Of a DNA stretch of 64,000 nt, positions 1-8,848 are shown piece after piece. The first letter of the stretch is position 1. The number at the start of each line of letters is the position of its first letter. A program made the position numbers and the translations under genes. The notes below the pieces were generated by a model. The model saw nothing but the letters and a program-made list of their open reading frames with translations, did not search any database and was not told the origin of the DNA. Origin of the DNA: Anaerolineae bacterium. GTDB taxonomy: Bacteria > Chloroflexota > Anaerolineae > Aggregatilineales > Aggregatilineaceae. The DNA lies in assembly GCA_023382715.1 (NCBI GenBank), contig JAHDWP010000002.1:202867-266866 (forward strand), read 5' to 3'.

Positions 1-246
1 GCGATCCACGTCCAGGACGATGGTCGCATCGGCATCGCGGAAGTGCAGGCGGAGTTTGCTCTCGCGGTCGAAGTATGCCGTTCCCCAACGGCGGCGTGGC
101 TCAATTGCCTCATAGAGCGCATCGCTCAAGCGGCCCGTCGCGTCGCGTTCGGTGTCGGCGAGGGCGTTGGGCAGGATATGGCCGCAGGAGTAGCAATAGG
201 CTTCCACAGCAGGATTTTGGCGGCCACAGTGGGGGCAGACTTGCAT
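1..246 (-). CDS. Zinc-ribbon protein, C-terminus cut by window edge
   Basis: The ATG is at 246 on the minus strand and the frame stays open to base 1 (82 codons). The first 22 residues form a zinc ribbon: Cys4-x2-Cys7 and Cys18-x2-Cys21, each followed by Gly. A linker rich in Arg and Glu follows. From about residue 61 a strand-rich stretch begins (residues such as LRLHF, ATIVLDVD) that looks like the first strands of an FHA-type or other beta domain. Zinc-ribbon/FHA proteins are common in Chloroflexota, but the FHA part is inference because the diagnostic Gly-Arg and Ser-x2-His residues would lie outside the window. A GGAGG lies about 11 bases before the ATG and a good promoter lies further upstream. 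Confidence 0.75.
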   Translation of the reverse strand, partial: MQVCPHCGRQNPAVEAYCYSCGHILPNALADTERDATGRLSDALYEAIEPRRRWGTAYFDRESKLRLHFRDADATIVLDVDR

Positions 247-298
247 AAATCGCTTGTCCTCCACGTAAGGAGACAGCACAGGCGTCACGATCCACTCA

Positions 299-327
299 AT
301 GATACGTGCTACGTGACGAAATGACAA
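299..327 (-). promoter_or_regulatory. Sigma-70-type promoter for the zinc-ribbon gene
   Basis: Read on the minus strand, TTGTCA (322-327) is followed after exactly 17 bases by TATCAT (299-304). The predicted start lies near base 291, giving a leader of about 45 bases before the ATG at 246. Five of six bases match at each hexamer and the spacer is ideal. Confidence 0.55.
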
Positions 328-554
328 TTGGCATTGTTGGGTATTGGAATATCAGGGCGCTGCTCATGATGGGGCGAAATGCTTGCGCCGCACGATGGGT
401 GTGTGCGAGTCATAGGGGCGCGGCCACACGACCATGCCTTCCTGGAACACTCTCTATCTATTCTACCACTGCCTGTCAGACTTCAGTGGTGCTGTGTAGA
501 AGATGGAAGTTTGCAGGGGCGCGTTCCAGTTCCGAGGCAAAGTATCACCGCAAG

Positions 555-640
555 GGTGCAGTGAGCGCGAGGAAAAGCGAGGAGCCTTCACAAAGCTCTT
601 CTCTGCGTTCTCTGCGCCTCAGCGGTTTAGCAAGTCCCCG
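555..640. repeat. Dispersed intergenic repeat, family D
   Basis: The 247-644 gap holds no gene I can support. Its right part contains a sequence which, read in reverse, gives 'ccgctgaggcgcagagaac' followed by 'gcagaga'. A close relative occurs at 42508-42545 ('ccgcagaggcacagagagc'). This word type is a frequent intergenic repeat in environmental bacteria; I know of no function. Confidence 0.45.
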
Positions 641-644
641 CGCC

Positions 645-1460
645 TCAGCGACTCTCTCCCCTGTCCGCCGGACTCTCTTCGCCGGCCACTGCTGCCGCGA
701 CCAGGTCCTGCGCGGAGAGGGGCGGAGCGCCCTGGCCGGCGTGCAGCCACACCAGGAACTCTACGTTACCCGCTGGCCCCTTCAGCGGCGAGCGGATCAG
801 GCCGCCCACCGCGAACTCTTCAGCCTGGGCCGCGCTCAGCACGTCGGTCAGCACGCGGCGGTGCGTCTCCGGGTCGCGCACCACGCCCCCTTTGCCCACC
901 TGGCCTCTGCCAGCCTCGAACTGCGGCTTGATCAGCAAAATGAGGTCTGCCGGGCTGCTCAGCCAACCGCGTACCACCGGCAGCAGGTAGCGCAGCGAGA
1001 TGAACGATACGTCGGCCACCACCAGGCTCACCGGCTCGTCCAGCGCCGCCACATAGCGCGCGTTGGTGCGCTCCATCACCACCACGCGCGGATCGCAGCG
1101 CAGCCGGTAGTCAAGCTGGCCATATCCCACGTCAATGGCGTAGACGCGCCGCGCGCCGTGCTGGAGCAGGCAGTCAGTGAACCCGCCGGTGCTCGCGCCC
1201 ACGTCGGCGCACACCTGGTCGCGCGCGTTCACGGCGAAGGCCGCCAGCGCAGCCGCCAGCTTCTCGCCGCCGCGACTGGCGAAGCGCGGCGTCTGGCGCA
1301 CTTCGACCGTCGCCTGGCGCGCGACGCGCATACCGGGCTTGTCGCGCACCTCACCCTCGACGCGCACCTCGCCCGCCATGATCATGCGTCGCGCCGCCTC
1401 GCGGCTGGGGGCCAGCCCCAGCTCGGCGAGCAACACATCCAGCCGTACCTTGTCCGCCAT
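645..1460 (-). CDS. tlyA: TlyA family rRNA (cytidine-2'-O)-methyltransferase
   Basis: 271 residues, the usual size for TlyA, which methylates 2'-OH of cytidines in 16S and 23S rRNA using SAM. Residues 1-60 are an S4 RNA-binding domain (RLDVLLAELGLAPSREAARR, then GEVRVEG). A Rossmann/FtsJ methyltransferase domain follows, with motif I DVGASTGGFTDCLL near residues 91-104, then AIDVGYGQLDYRL and the KPQFEAGR loop. The frame is open far upstream to 1793, but the S4 domain starts exactly at the ATG at 1460, so I use that start. The last 25 residues are low-complexity. The gene stands alone, facing the truncated zinc-ribbon gene across a 398-base gap. Confidence 0.93.
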   Translation of the reverse strand: MADKVRLDVLLAELGLAPSREAARRMIMAGEVRVEGEVRDKPGMRVARQATVEVRQTPRFASRGGEKLAAALAAFAVNARDQVCADVGASTGGFTDCLLQHGARRVYAIDVGYGQLDYRLRCDPRVVVMERTNARYVAALDEPVSLVVADVSFISLRYLLPVVRGWLSSPADLILLIKPQFEAGRGQVGKGGVVRDPETHRRVLTDVLSAAQAEEFAVGGLIRSPLKGPAGNVEFLVWLHAGQGAPPLSAQDLVAAAVAGEESPADRGESR

Positions 1461-1537
1461 CACCCTGTTCCGTTTCCGTTTCAGCGCGGCGAGTCTACCG
1501 CATCGCCCGGCGCGCTCCCACCCTCCGCATTCTCTGG

Positions 1538-1630
1538 GTGCGTGCAAAGGTTGGCAGCGACTCGCCGGGTGAGGGTCAGGGGGGGCGCAGCAGAGCAGCG
1601 CCCCTACCGCCTGACAGGTTTTGCCCGCGC
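1538..1630. repeat. MITE-like repeat family A, copy 1
   Basis: A 93-base element in the divergent gap between tlyA and the UbiA-like gene. The left end reads gtgcgtgcaaaggttggcag. The right end, reverse complemented, reads gcgcgggcaaaacctgtcag, so the ends form an imperfect 20-base inverted repeat. The interior carries gcgcagcagagcagcgcccc, shared with the copy at 25327-25464. Confidence 0.6.
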
Positions 1631-1660
1631 TACGCCGAACTATGGGCGGGCGCGCAACCC

Positions 1661-1669
1661 TGGTATAAT
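1661..1669 (+). promoter_or_regulatory. Extended -10 promoter for the isoprenoid operon
   Basis: TGGTATAAT has a perfect TATAAT (1664-1669) with the TG of an extended -10 element. The predicted start is near 1676, about 30 bases before the GTG at 1708. No clear -35 box is visible, which suits an extended -10 promoter. Family-A repeat copy 1 lies directly upstream. Confidence 0.55.
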
Positions 1670-1707
1670 GCGCCCACAGTGAACGGCGTTGGAGTGGAGG
1701 AAATCGC

Positions 1708-2631
1708 GTGACTTCAGTGAAGACCGCGCTGCGCCCCCTGTGGAACACGCTGCCGATCCCCGTGCGGGGCCTGCTGGCGACGATGCGGCCCATTCAGTGG
1801 TCGAAAAACGGCTTCGTCTTCGCCGCCGTCCTGTTCGACCAACAGCTCACCCAGGCCGGGTCGCTGGCGCGGGTGGTGGCGGCCTTCCTCTTGCTCTGCC
1901 TGGCGGCCAGCACCATCTACCTGATCAACGACCTGGTAGACATCGAGCGCGATCGCCTCCACCCGCGCAAGCGCCAGCGCCCGCTGCCTTCCGGGCAATT
2001 GCCGGCCAGTTGGGCGATTGTTGCCGCCGCCGTGATGCCGGTGATCGCGCTGGCGGCCAGCCTGCTGCTGACCTGGCAGCTGACGGTGGTTCTGCTCGCC
2101 TATCTCGCCCTGCACATCGCTTACTCGTTCTTTCTGAAGAACATTGTGCTGCTCGATGTCTTCGCCATCGCGGGCGGGTTCGTGCTGCGCGTGGTCGCTG
2201 GCATCGTGGTCATAGATGTGACCCACTTCTCGCCCTGGCTGTACCTGTGCGCGGGGCTGCTGGCGCTCTTCCTGGCCATCGGCAAGCGCCGCCAGGAGCT
2301 GATTCTGCTGGCCGAAGACGCCGAAAACGTGCGCGCGACCTACAAAGACTACAACATGCCCCTGCTGGATGACATGCTGCGCATGGTCACCACCGGCAGC
2401 GTGCTCACCTATATGCTCTACACCGTCGAGGCGACGACCATCCGCGTCAACGGTTACAGCATGATGCTGACGATCCCCTTTGTCATCTACGGCATCTTCC
2501 GTTACCTGTACCTGATCCATGTGCGCGGGCAGGGCGGTGCCCCGGACGAACTGCTGTTCGAGGACATGCCGCTGCTGCTGGCTGTCGTCCTCTGGGTGAT
2601 CACCGTCGGCGTCGTCCTGTACGCCCTGTGA
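1708..2631 (+). CDS. UbiA-superfamily prenyltransferase, DPPR synthase-like
   Basis: 307 residues with a GTG start at 1708; GGAGG lies 7 bases upstream. The first Asp-rich motif reads NDLVDIERDRLHPRKRQRP and opens with RPIQWSKNGFVFAA. This matches the decaprenyl-phosphate phosphoribosyltransferase branch of UbiA proteins, where the consensus is RPxQWxKN and NDxxDxxxDxxHPxKRxRP. GKRRQELxLL and the C-terminal Tyr-rich helices fit the same branch. Those enzymes transfer ribose-5-phosphate from PRPP to a polyprenyl phosphate in the membrane. About nine hydrophobic helices are visible. It heads an operon with a mevalonate kinase 18 bases downstream. Family is secure; the exact acceptor and donor are inferred. 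Confidence 0.85.
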   Translation: MTSVKTALRPLWNTLPIPVRGLLATMRPIQWSKNGFVFAAVLFDQQLTQAGSLARVVAAFLLLCLAASTIYLINDLVDIERDRLHPRKRQRPLPSGQLPASWAIVAAAVMPVIALAASLLLTWQLTVVLLAYLALHIAYSFFLKNIVLLDVFAIAGGFVLRVVAGIVVIDVTHFSPWLYLCAGLLALFLAIGKRRQELILLAEDAENVRATYKDYNMPLLDDMLRMVTTGSVLTYMLYTVEATTIRVNGYSMMLTIPFVIYGIFRYLYLIHVRGQGGAPDELLFEDMPLLLAVVLWVITVGVVLYAL

Positions 2632-2649
2632 GGGAGCCGCTGTACCGCT

Positions 2650-3603
2650 ATGGCTGCTGTCAGCGCCTCAGCGCCGGGCAAGATCATCCTCTTCGGCGAG
2701 CACGCCGTCGTCTATGGCCAGCCGGCCATCGCCGCGCCGCTGACCGCCGTCCAGGTGACTGCCACTGCTGAGCCAGGCGCGCCGGGGAGCGGGCTGGTTT
2801 TCTACGCCGCCGATCTCGGCCAGACCGTCGCCGTGACTGAGGCCACGCCCGACAATCCGTTCTTCAATGCGCTGATCTATCCCGCGCAAGTGCTCCTGCA
2901 ACACCTGCGCGCGCCCACGCCTGACCTGCGACTGACCGTGCGCTCGACGATTCCCATCGCCAGCGGGCTGGGCAGTGGGGCCGCCCTGGCCACGGCCATC
3001 ATGCGCGCGCTGGCCGCTGCGCTGGGCGCGCCCCTGACCGACGACGCGCTCAACCCGCTGGTCTATGAAGTGGAGAGGCGCCACCACGGGACGCCGAGCG
3101 GCATTGATAACACGGTGATCGTCTACGCCCGCCCCGTCTATTTCGTGCGCGGGACTGCGCCGCAGACCTTCGCCGTCGCCCGGCCCTTTACTCTGCTCGT
3201 CGCCGACAGCGGCCAGAGCAGCCCCACCCGCCTGACCGTTGCCGACGTGCGCGACCTGCACGACGCCGATCCGCCCCGCCTGGATGCTCTCTTCGCCCGC
3301 ATCGGCGCGATCGCGCGCGCTGCTCGCCAGGGCATCGAGACGGGCGATCCGGATTCGCTCGGCCCGCTCATGGACGAGAATCACGCGCTGCTGCGCGAGC
3401 TAACCGTCTCTTCCGAGCGGCTGGACAGGCTGTGCCAGGCGGCGCGCGATGCGGGCGCGCGCGGCGCCAAGCTCTCTGGCGGCGGGCGCGGTGGCGCGAT
3501 GATCGCCCTGGTGGACGAGACGAAAATCGCGCCGGTGACCGCTGCCCTGGGCCGGGCTGGTGCGCTGCGCGTGCTGGCTACGCGCATCGCGGGAGGCCCC
3601 TAG
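2650..3603 (+). CDS. mvk: Mevalonate kinase (GHMP kinase family)
   Basis: 317 residues, the normal length. It phosphorylates mevalonate with ATP in the mevalonate route to isoprenoids. GHMP motif 1 is APGKIILFGEHAVVYGQPA near residues 8-26, typical of mevalonate kinase (GEHAVVxGxPA). Motif 2, IPIASGLGSGAALATAI, is the ATP-binding glycine loop. HHGTPSGIDNT carries the catalytic Asp region. Motif 3, KLSGGGRGGAMI, is near the C-terminus. It follows the UbiA-like gene by 18 bases and precedes a small anchored protein by 14, so the three are probably co-transcribed. Mevalonate-pathway genes occur in several Chloroflexota, in contrast to the MEP route of most bacteria. Confidence 0.93.
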   Translation: MAAVSASAPGKIILFGEHAVVYGQPAIAAPLTAVQVTATAEPGAPGSGLVFYAADLGQTVAVTEATPDNPFFNALIYPAQVLLQHLRAPTPDLRLTVRSTIPIASGLGSGAALATAIMRALAAALGAPLTDDALNPLVYEVERRHHGTPSGIDNTVIVYARPVYFVRGTAPQTFAVARPFTLLVADSGQSSPTRLTVADVRDLHDADPPRLDALFARIGAIARAARQGIETGDPDSLGPLMDENHALLRELTVSSERLDRLCQAARDAGARGAKLSGGGRGGAMIALVDETKIAPVTAALGRAGALRVLATRIAGGP

Positions 3604-3617
3604 CCGGGGGCGCGCTC

Positions 3618-4217
3618 ATGCTGGTCGCCGCGCTCATCACCGCGCTGATTCTGCTCGCCGTGACCGTCGTGGTGCTGCTGCGCGCGCTCGGCTACGTTCA
3701 TCAGCACCCGGAGCTGGTCGCCAGCGAAGCGCCGCTCGATTACGCGCGCTGCCAGAACACGCTGAGCCGCATTGTGGCGCGTTATCATGAGATCGCGCCG
3801 CTCGCGCTCGGCACGGGCGTGCTGTCCTGGAAGTCGCCCTTCGGTCACATCTACCTGCTGAGCGCGGCAGGCGTCGAGCGGCGGCGCACCCCGGCCCCCG
3901 CCAGCGCCACTGCTGCGCTGCGTTGGGCCGACATTGGCGGCGTGGGCGTGCGGATGCAGCCCGGCTTCAGTTTCGCCGATTCCGATGGGGATGGCTCAAC
4001 CGACCGCCAGACGACCACGTCCTACACCTTCGCCCTGATCATCGTCCCCTTTCAGGGCCGCACCATGACGATCCCTATCCCCACCGATGACCGCGCCGAC
4101 GCGGTGGATTTCGCCGCGCACGTGCTGGCCCAGGCGGAGCGGATGCACAAGCGCATCAATGTGTTCGGCTTTCACAAGCCGCCGGCGCCCCGTCGCCAGC
4201 GTCTCACGCGCATCTGA
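3618..4217 (+). CDS. Membrane-anchored protein of unknown function
   Basis: 199 residues. Residues 2-24 form one hydrophobic helix (ALITALILLAVTVVVLLRAL), so an N-terminal anchor is likely. The rest is soluble and strand-rich, with GHIYLLSAAGVERR, RWADIGGVGVRMQPG and IIVPFQGRTMTIPIP; the alternating pattern resembles a PH-like or lipid-facing beta fold, but I do not recognise the family. The Asp-rich turn SDSDGDGSTD-like segment is in a loop. The frame is open upstream into the kinase gene, but the ATG at 3618 gives the helix at the correct N-terminal position. Last gene of the UbiA/mevalonate kinase operon, converging on the radical SAM gene. Confidence 0.75.
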   Translation: MLVAALITALILLAVTVVVLLRALGYVHQHPELVASEAPLDYARCQNTLSRIVARYHEIAPLALGTGVLSWKSPFGHIYLLSAAGVERRRTPAPASATAALRWADIGGVGVRMQPGFSFADSDGDGSTDRQTTTSYTFALIIVPFQGRTMTIPIPTDDRADAVDFAAHVLAQAERMHKRINVFGFHKPPAPRRQRLTRI

Positions 4218-4255
4218 GGGGAAACCGGGCCGGGGCGCGCTCCGCTCAGCGGTCG

Positions 4256-5461
4256 TCATAGCGCGAAGCCGTCCACGTGATACGGCGCGACAATCGCTTC
4301 TGGAGCCGCCGCGCGCATCTGTGCCTGCAACGCCTGGCGCTGCGCGTCAATTTCCATGCCGCTCAGCGGGCGAATCCCCGCCTCCGCCGCCAGCGCGTCG
4401 TATTCCGTGCCCGGCGCGGAGACGTAGTTGGACAGGTACACCTGGTCGCCAGCGCCCAGGCCCATCGCCCGGATAGCCTCCACTGACCCGGCGACGTGCG
4501 CGTCTGCGTAGCGATCGCCGCCGATGCCCGCCATGACGATCACGCCCACCGCCACGCCTCCGGCGCGCAGCGCGCGCACGGCCTCCACCGCATCGGCGAC
4601 CGTCCCCGGCTTGTTGAGGAAGCGCAGCAGCGCGTCGTCGCCCGTCTCCAGGCCGACGTAAGCGCGGCGCAGCCCCAGCGCGGCCAGCTCCGCCCATTCG
4701 CCCGCCGATTTACGCCCCACGTCGAACGCGCTGACGAAGGAGAAAACCGGGCGCGGCCCGTCCGGCAGCCGGAAGAAGTCCTGGGCGATGGCGAAGATTG
4801 TGCGCAGCCGCTCCAGCGAGAGCACCAGCGCGTTGGCGTCGGCCAGGAAGATGCCGCGCCGCAGGCTGATCCCCTCGCCGAAAAAGGCTTGCACGGCGGC
4901 GCAGTGCGCTTCGAAGGACTCCGGGCTGCGCGCGCGGAAGGCGCGGTCGCGGTACAGCCCGCAGAAGGTGCAGCGGTTCCATGTGCAGCCCTCCGTCGCC
5001 TGCAACACGAGCGCCAGGTATTGGTCAGGCGGCAGGATGCTCACCGGCTTGTACAGGCGGCGGAAGGTCGCCCCGTCGGCGGCCAGGCGTTCCGGCCCGA
5101 AGGCCAGCACTTTGGCCAGGCCATCGGCCAGCAGGCAGTGGTCGTCGGGCGGCACGCCCAGGCGCGGCAGCGCCTCGGCGAGCGCGCGCAATCCGGCGAA
5201 CGCGCGCTGCAACAGGGCATCCGCCTCGTCCGGCGACAACTCGCGGCGGCGCGGGCCGTTGTTGTGCCCGCTGAGCCGCTCCAGCAGGCGGTGATCGAGC
5301 GTCCGCTGGTAGCTGCGCTCGTCGCGGAACAGGCCGAGCAGCCGCCCGGCGCGGTCGAAGCTGTAGCTTTCGCCGAAGCGCGGCGAGATGACCAGCGCGC
5401 TGCCCGCCAGGTTGGCGGTGAGAGTGTCCCCGCTGGCCGGGTCGGTGATGTGGATGGGCAT
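4256..5461 (-). CDS. Radical SAM protein
   Basis: 401 residues. The iron-sulfur motif is GCTWNRCTFCGLYRDR around residue 160: Cys-x4-Cys-x2-Cys rather than the classical x3 spacing. This x4 form is seen in a COG1032-like branch (GCsxNxCTFC). The partial TIM barrel follows with SAFDVG, RRAYVGLETGDDALLRFLNKPG and GVIVMAGIGGDRY, typical for the SAM-binding face. About 130 N-terminal residues precede the barrel and include a strand-rich start. It probably carries out a radical reaction, but nothing here identifies a substrate. It stands alone between convergent and divergent neighbours. Confidence 0.88.
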   Translation of the reverse strand: MPIHITDPASGDTLTANLAGSALVISPRFGESYSFDRAGRLLGLFRDERSYQRTLDHRLLERLSGHNNGPRRRELSPDEADALLQRAFAGLRALAEALPRLGVPPDDHCLLADGLAKVLAFGPERLAADGATFRRLYKPVSILPPDQYLALVLQATEGCTWNRCTFCGLYRDRAFRARSPESFEAHCAAVQAFFGEGISLRRGIFLADANALVLSLERLRTIFAIAQDFFRLPDGPRPVFSFVSAFDVGRKSAGEWAELAALGLRRAYVGLETGDDALLRFLNKPGTVADAVEAVRALRAGGVAVGVIVMAGIGGDRYADAHVAGSVEAIRAMGLGAGDQVYLSNYVSAPGTEYDALAAEAGIRPLSGMEIDAQRQALQAQMRAAAPEAIVAPYHVDGFAL

Positions 5462-5574
5462 AGGTGCGTTCCCGTTTGGTGCGTCGCTGTGATCAGATTA
5501 TAGCCTGCTGGCGGCTGAAAGATGCCTGCATCGCGCAGATGCAGCGGGCGCGCGCGCCCTCGCGGGGGAAGGTC

Positions 5575-5625
5575 AGGCCAGGGATGGGGGCAAAGGCCGG
5601 CGCGCGACTTCTGAGACGCCCCGTC
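5575..5625. repeat. Fragment of GC-rich repeat family C
   Basis: The 247-base divergent gap 5462-5708 contains a stretch reading gggatgggggcaaaggccgg followed by cgcgcgacttct. It matches the tail of the family-C copies near 30150-30187 and the reverse of 46385-46435. No promoter was identified with confidence in this gap. Confidence 0.4.
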
Positions 5626-5708
5626 AGGCGCTTGACTTTTCGCTCGCTTGGGCCTTAACTAGGGAAGCGAATACGCGCGGCGATCACTGAGCGGGGAGGC
5701 AGCAGCAT

Positions 5709-6689
5709 ATGGAATATCGCAGGCTGGGCCGGACGGGGCTGAAAGTCAGCGCGCTGGGCCTGGGCACGATGACCTTCCGCTGGACGAGCACCGAGCAGCA
5801 GGCGCTGCGCGTGCTCGACCGGGCCTATGACGCGGGCATCAACTTCATTGACACCGCCGACATCTACAGCAATTGGGCGCCGGGCAACCCCGGCGGTGTC
5901 GCCGAGCGGATCATCGGCAAGTGGCTCAAGACCAGGCTGCGCCACACGGTGGTCATTGCCACCAAGGTGCGCGGGCGGATGTGGGCCGGGCCGAACGGCG
6001 AGGGCCTCAGCCGCCAGCACATCATGCTCGCCGTCGAAGACAGCCTGCGCCGGCTGGGGGTGGAGACGATTGACCTCTACCAGACCCATCACCCCGACTG
6101 GGACACGCCGCTCGACGAGACGCTGCGCGCGTTCGATGACCTGGTGCGCGCGGGCAAGGTGCGCTATATCGGGGCCAGCAATCACGCCGCCTGGCTGCTG
6201 ACGAAGGCGCTGTGGGTCAGCGACAAACACGGGCTGGCCCGCTACGACTGCATCCAGCCGCACTACCACCTGCTCAACCGCGCCGAAGTCGAGCCAGACC
6301 TGGCCGCGCTGTGCCTGGATCAGGGCATCGGCATGATCCCCTACAGTCCGCTGGCGGGCGGCTTCCTCACCGGCAAGTACACGCGCGACACTGTGCCGCC
6401 CGATTCGCGCGGGGCGCAGAGCGCGCGCATCGCCGGCTACTGCACCGAGCAGAACTTCGCCATTGTGGACGCGCTGCGCGAAATGGGCGAGCAGCGCGGG
6501 GCGACCGTCGCCCAGATGGCGCTGGCCTGGCTGCTGACGCAGCCGTTCGTCAGCGCGCCGATTGTCGGGGCGAACACCGTCGCCCAGTTGGACGAGTCGC
6601 TGGGCGCGGTTGACCTGCGCCTGACCGAAGACGAGATGCTGCGCCTGGACGAGCTGACCGGGGTGACTCGCAACTGGTTCCGCCGCTGA
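5709..6689 (+). CDS. Aldo/keto reductase
   Basis: 326 residues forming an NADPH-dependent (beta/alpha)8 barrel. The catalytic tetrad is visible: Asp48 in NFIDTAD, Tyr53 in DIYS, Lys86 in IATKVRG and a His in YQTHHPD (127-128). The nucleotide-binding end reads [17 protein letters not shown]. The start [20 protein letters not shown] is the canonical opening of the YajO/PhdYeast-type group. ATG at 5709 has ggggaggc 8 bases upstream. It probably reduces aldehydes or ketones in the cytosol; substrate unknown. It converges on uvrC. Confidence 0.92.
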   Translation: MEYRRLGRTGLKVSALGLGTMTFRWTSTEQQALRVLDRAYDAGINFIDTADIYSNWAPGNPGGVAERIIGKWLKTRLRHTVVIATKVRGRMWAGPNGEGLSRQHIMLAVEDSLRRLGVETIDLYQTHHPDWDTPLDETLRAFDDLVRAGKVRYIGASNHAAWLLTKALWVSDKHGLARYDCIQPHYHLLNRAEVEPDLAALCLDQGIGMIPYSPLAGGFLTGKYTRDTVPPDSRGAQSARIAGYCTEQNFAIVDALREMGEQRGATVAQMALAWLLTQPFVSAPIVGANTVAQLDESLGAVDLRLTEDEMLRLDELTGVTRNWFRR

Positions 6690-6744
6690 GAGTGTCTGCG
6701 AGGGCGTATGCGATCCGCTTGCAATTGTTCGCAAAGCTACGTCG

Positions 6745-8637
6745 CTACCCGCCCAGCGCCGCCTTGAGGTTGGCGGCGATCTCGCGGGTGATGCCCGGCA
6801 CGGCGGTTAATTCCTCAACGCTCGCCGCGCGGATGGCCTCGAGGTCGCGGTCGAACGCCTTGAGCAGCGCCTTGCGTCGCTGCGGGCCGATGCCCGGCAC
6901 GTCCTCAAGCTGGCTGGCCAGGCCGGCCTTGGCCCGCCGCTGGCGATGGCTGGTGATGGCGAAGCGGTGCGCCTCGTCGCGCACGCGCTGCAACAGGAAC
7001 AGCCCCTCGCTGCGGCGCGGCAGCAGGATGGAGTGCGAGCGGCCTGGCAGGAAGACCTCCTCGAACTGCTTGGCCAGCCCGGCCACCGGCACGCGCTCCG
7101 TCAGCCCGAACCCGGCCAGCACCTCGACCGCCACCCCAAGCTGGCCCTTGCCCCCGTCCACGATCAACAGGTCGGGCAGCAGTCGCCACGTCTCGTCGTG
7201 ATCCTGCTTGCCCGGCTCAGTTGGCCGCGAGTTGGCGACAGCGTCGGCGTGGCGCTGGAAGCGGCGAGTCAGCGCCTCGCGTATGGACTGGTAGTCGTCG
7301 GAGCCTTCGTGGGCCACCGTGCGAATGTTGAAGCGGCGGTATTCGCTCTTGCGCGGCACGCCCTGGGCGAAGACCACCCGGCTGGCGACGATGGCCGTGC
7401 CCTGCGTCGTGCTGATGTCGAAGCACTCGATGCGGTTGGGCGGGCGCGGCAGGCTCAGCGCCTCCTGGATTTCGCGCAGCGCCGCCTCCTGCTTGACCGT
7501 GTCGGACTCCCACTGCGCGCGCAGGATTTGCAGCTTTTCGGCGGCGGTCTGCGCGGCAAGCTGCACCAGCTCGCGCTTGTTGCCGCGCTTGGGCACGGTC
7601 AGCTTCACCTTTTTGCCGCCGCGCTTGTCGCCGAGCCACTGCTCGATGATGCGCGCTTCCTGCACATTGGCGGGGAGGACGACCTCGCGCGGGATGTCCG
7701 CTGCGTCCTGGTAGAACTGCGTCAGGAAGCCCTCCACGATGTCCGCCGCGCCGGTGTCTTCGGAGCCGGTCAGGGCGAAGTACTCGCTGCCGATGAGCCG
7801 CCCGCTGCGGATGAGGAACATCTGCACGACGGCGTCGCTGCCCTCCTGGGCGAAGGCGATCACGTCCTGGTCGGCGTCAATGTCCGAGACCAGCCGCTGG
7901 CGCGAGGAAATCTGGGCCACGACCTTGATGCGGTCGCGCAGGATGGCCGCCCGCTCGAAGTCGAGCGCCTCCGCCGCCGCTTCCATCTGCGCGCGCAGGT
8001 CGGCCAGCACTTCCTGGGCGTGACCGGAGAGCACGCGCATCAGCCCGTTGATGTTCTCGCGGTATTCGTCGCGCGTCTGCGCCCCGATGCACGGCGCGCC
8101 GCACAGCTTGATGTCGTAGTACAGGCAGGCGCGCGTGTCCTGCCCGGTGATCTCGCGATCGCAGGTGAGGTAGGGGAAGGCGCGGCGCAGCACGTCGAGC
8201 GTCTCGCGCACGCCGCCCGCCGAGGTGAAGGGGCCGAAGTAGCGGTGCCCGTCGCGGCGGTCTACGCGGCGCGTCATCTCGACGGTGGGGAAGGCGTCGG
8301 CGGTCGTCACGCGGATATACGGGTAGCGCTTGTCATCCTTGAGCAGGACGTTGTAGCGCGGCTTGTGGACGCGGATCAGCTCCGCCTCGGTGATGAGCGC
8401 CTTCAGCTCGTCGCCGGTGAGGATGAACTGGATGTCCGCCGTCTCGTGGCGAATCTTGAGCACTTTGGGGTCGTGGTTGCCCGGCTGGAAGTAGCTGCGC
8501 ACGCGGCTGCGCAGGCTCTTGGCCTTGCCCACGTAGAGGATCGTCCCGTTGGGATCGAGCATCTGGTAGACGCCCGGATCGGCGGGCAGGTTGGCGAGAA
8601 TGTCCTGGATGCGCTCGGACGGTGTGTAGTCGGCCAT
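6745..8637 (-). CDS. uvrC: UvrABC excinuclease subunit C
   Basis: 630 residues, full length. It makes both incisions flanking a DNA lesion bound by UvrB in nucleotide excision repair. The GIY-YIG nuclease spans residues 17-95 (GVYQML, ILYVGKAKSLRSRVRSYF). Two Cys clusters follow in the next domain (CDREI, ACLYYDIKLCGAPC). The UVR motif LRAQMEAAAEALDFERAA near residues 205-225 binds UvrB. The RNase H-like second nuclease domain includes ECFDIS and LLIVDGGKGQLGVA. The C-terminus has tandem helix-hairpin-helix motifs (VPGIGPQRRKALL, VPGITREIAANL). ATG at 8637. It converges on the aldo/keto reductase gene. Confidence 0.97.
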   Translation of the reverse strand: MADYTPSERIQDILANLPADPGVYQMLDPNGTILYVGKAKSLRSRVRSYFQPGNHDPKVLKIRHETADIQFILTGDELKALITEAELIRVHKPRYNVLLKDDKRYPYIRVTTADAFPTVEMTRRVDRRDGHRYFGPFTSAGGVRETLDVLRRAFPYLTCDREITGQDTRACLYYDIKLCGAPCIGAQTRDEYRENINGLMRVLSGHAQEVLADLRAQMEAAAEALDFERAAILRDRIKVVAQISSRQRLVSDIDADQDVIAFAQEGSDAVVQMFLIRSGRLIGSEYFALTGSEDTGAADIVEGFLTQFYQDAADIPREVVLPANVQEARIIEQWLGDKRGGKKVKLTVPKRGNKRELVQLAAQTAAEKLQILRAQWESDTVKQEAALREIQEALSLPRPPNRIECFDISTTQGTAIVASRVVFAQGVPRKSEYRRFNIRTVAHEGSDDYQSIREALTRRFQRHADAVANSRPTEPGKQDHDETWRLLPDLLIVDGGKGQLGVAVEVLAGFGLTERVPVAGLAKQFEEVFLPGRSHSILLPRRSEGLFLLQRVRDEAHRFAITSHRQRRAKAGLASQLEDVPGIGPQRRKALLKAFDRDLEAIRAASVEELTAVPGITREIAANLKAALGG

Positions 8638-8649
8638 GATGAGAGTGAT

Positions 8650-8705
8650 TGGTTGTTGGTGATTAGTTGTCAGCGATCAGCCGTCAGCTATCAGTTGTCA
8701 GCCGG
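8650..8705. repeat. Short 'cagcgatcag' type repeat (family E)
   Basis: The 211-base gap 8638-8848 contains tandem degenerate units (agttgtcagcgatcagccgt, then cagctatcagttgtcag). A related block is at 32735-32765 (ggttgtcagcgatcagcgat). Such units often sit just upstream of genes in environmental genomes. No gene in this gap. Confidence 0.4.
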
Positions 8706-8848
8706 AAGTCTCGGGTTGGGAGCGCGGCAGGGATGCACCCTATGTCTGATTGTAACGCGTTTAGGGTGGGGCGGGACAAACCCCCTATAAACACGCAGGG
8801 CGCGCCGCACGGCACGCTCTGCGCTCATACCCCACAGCAGCGCCGCGC

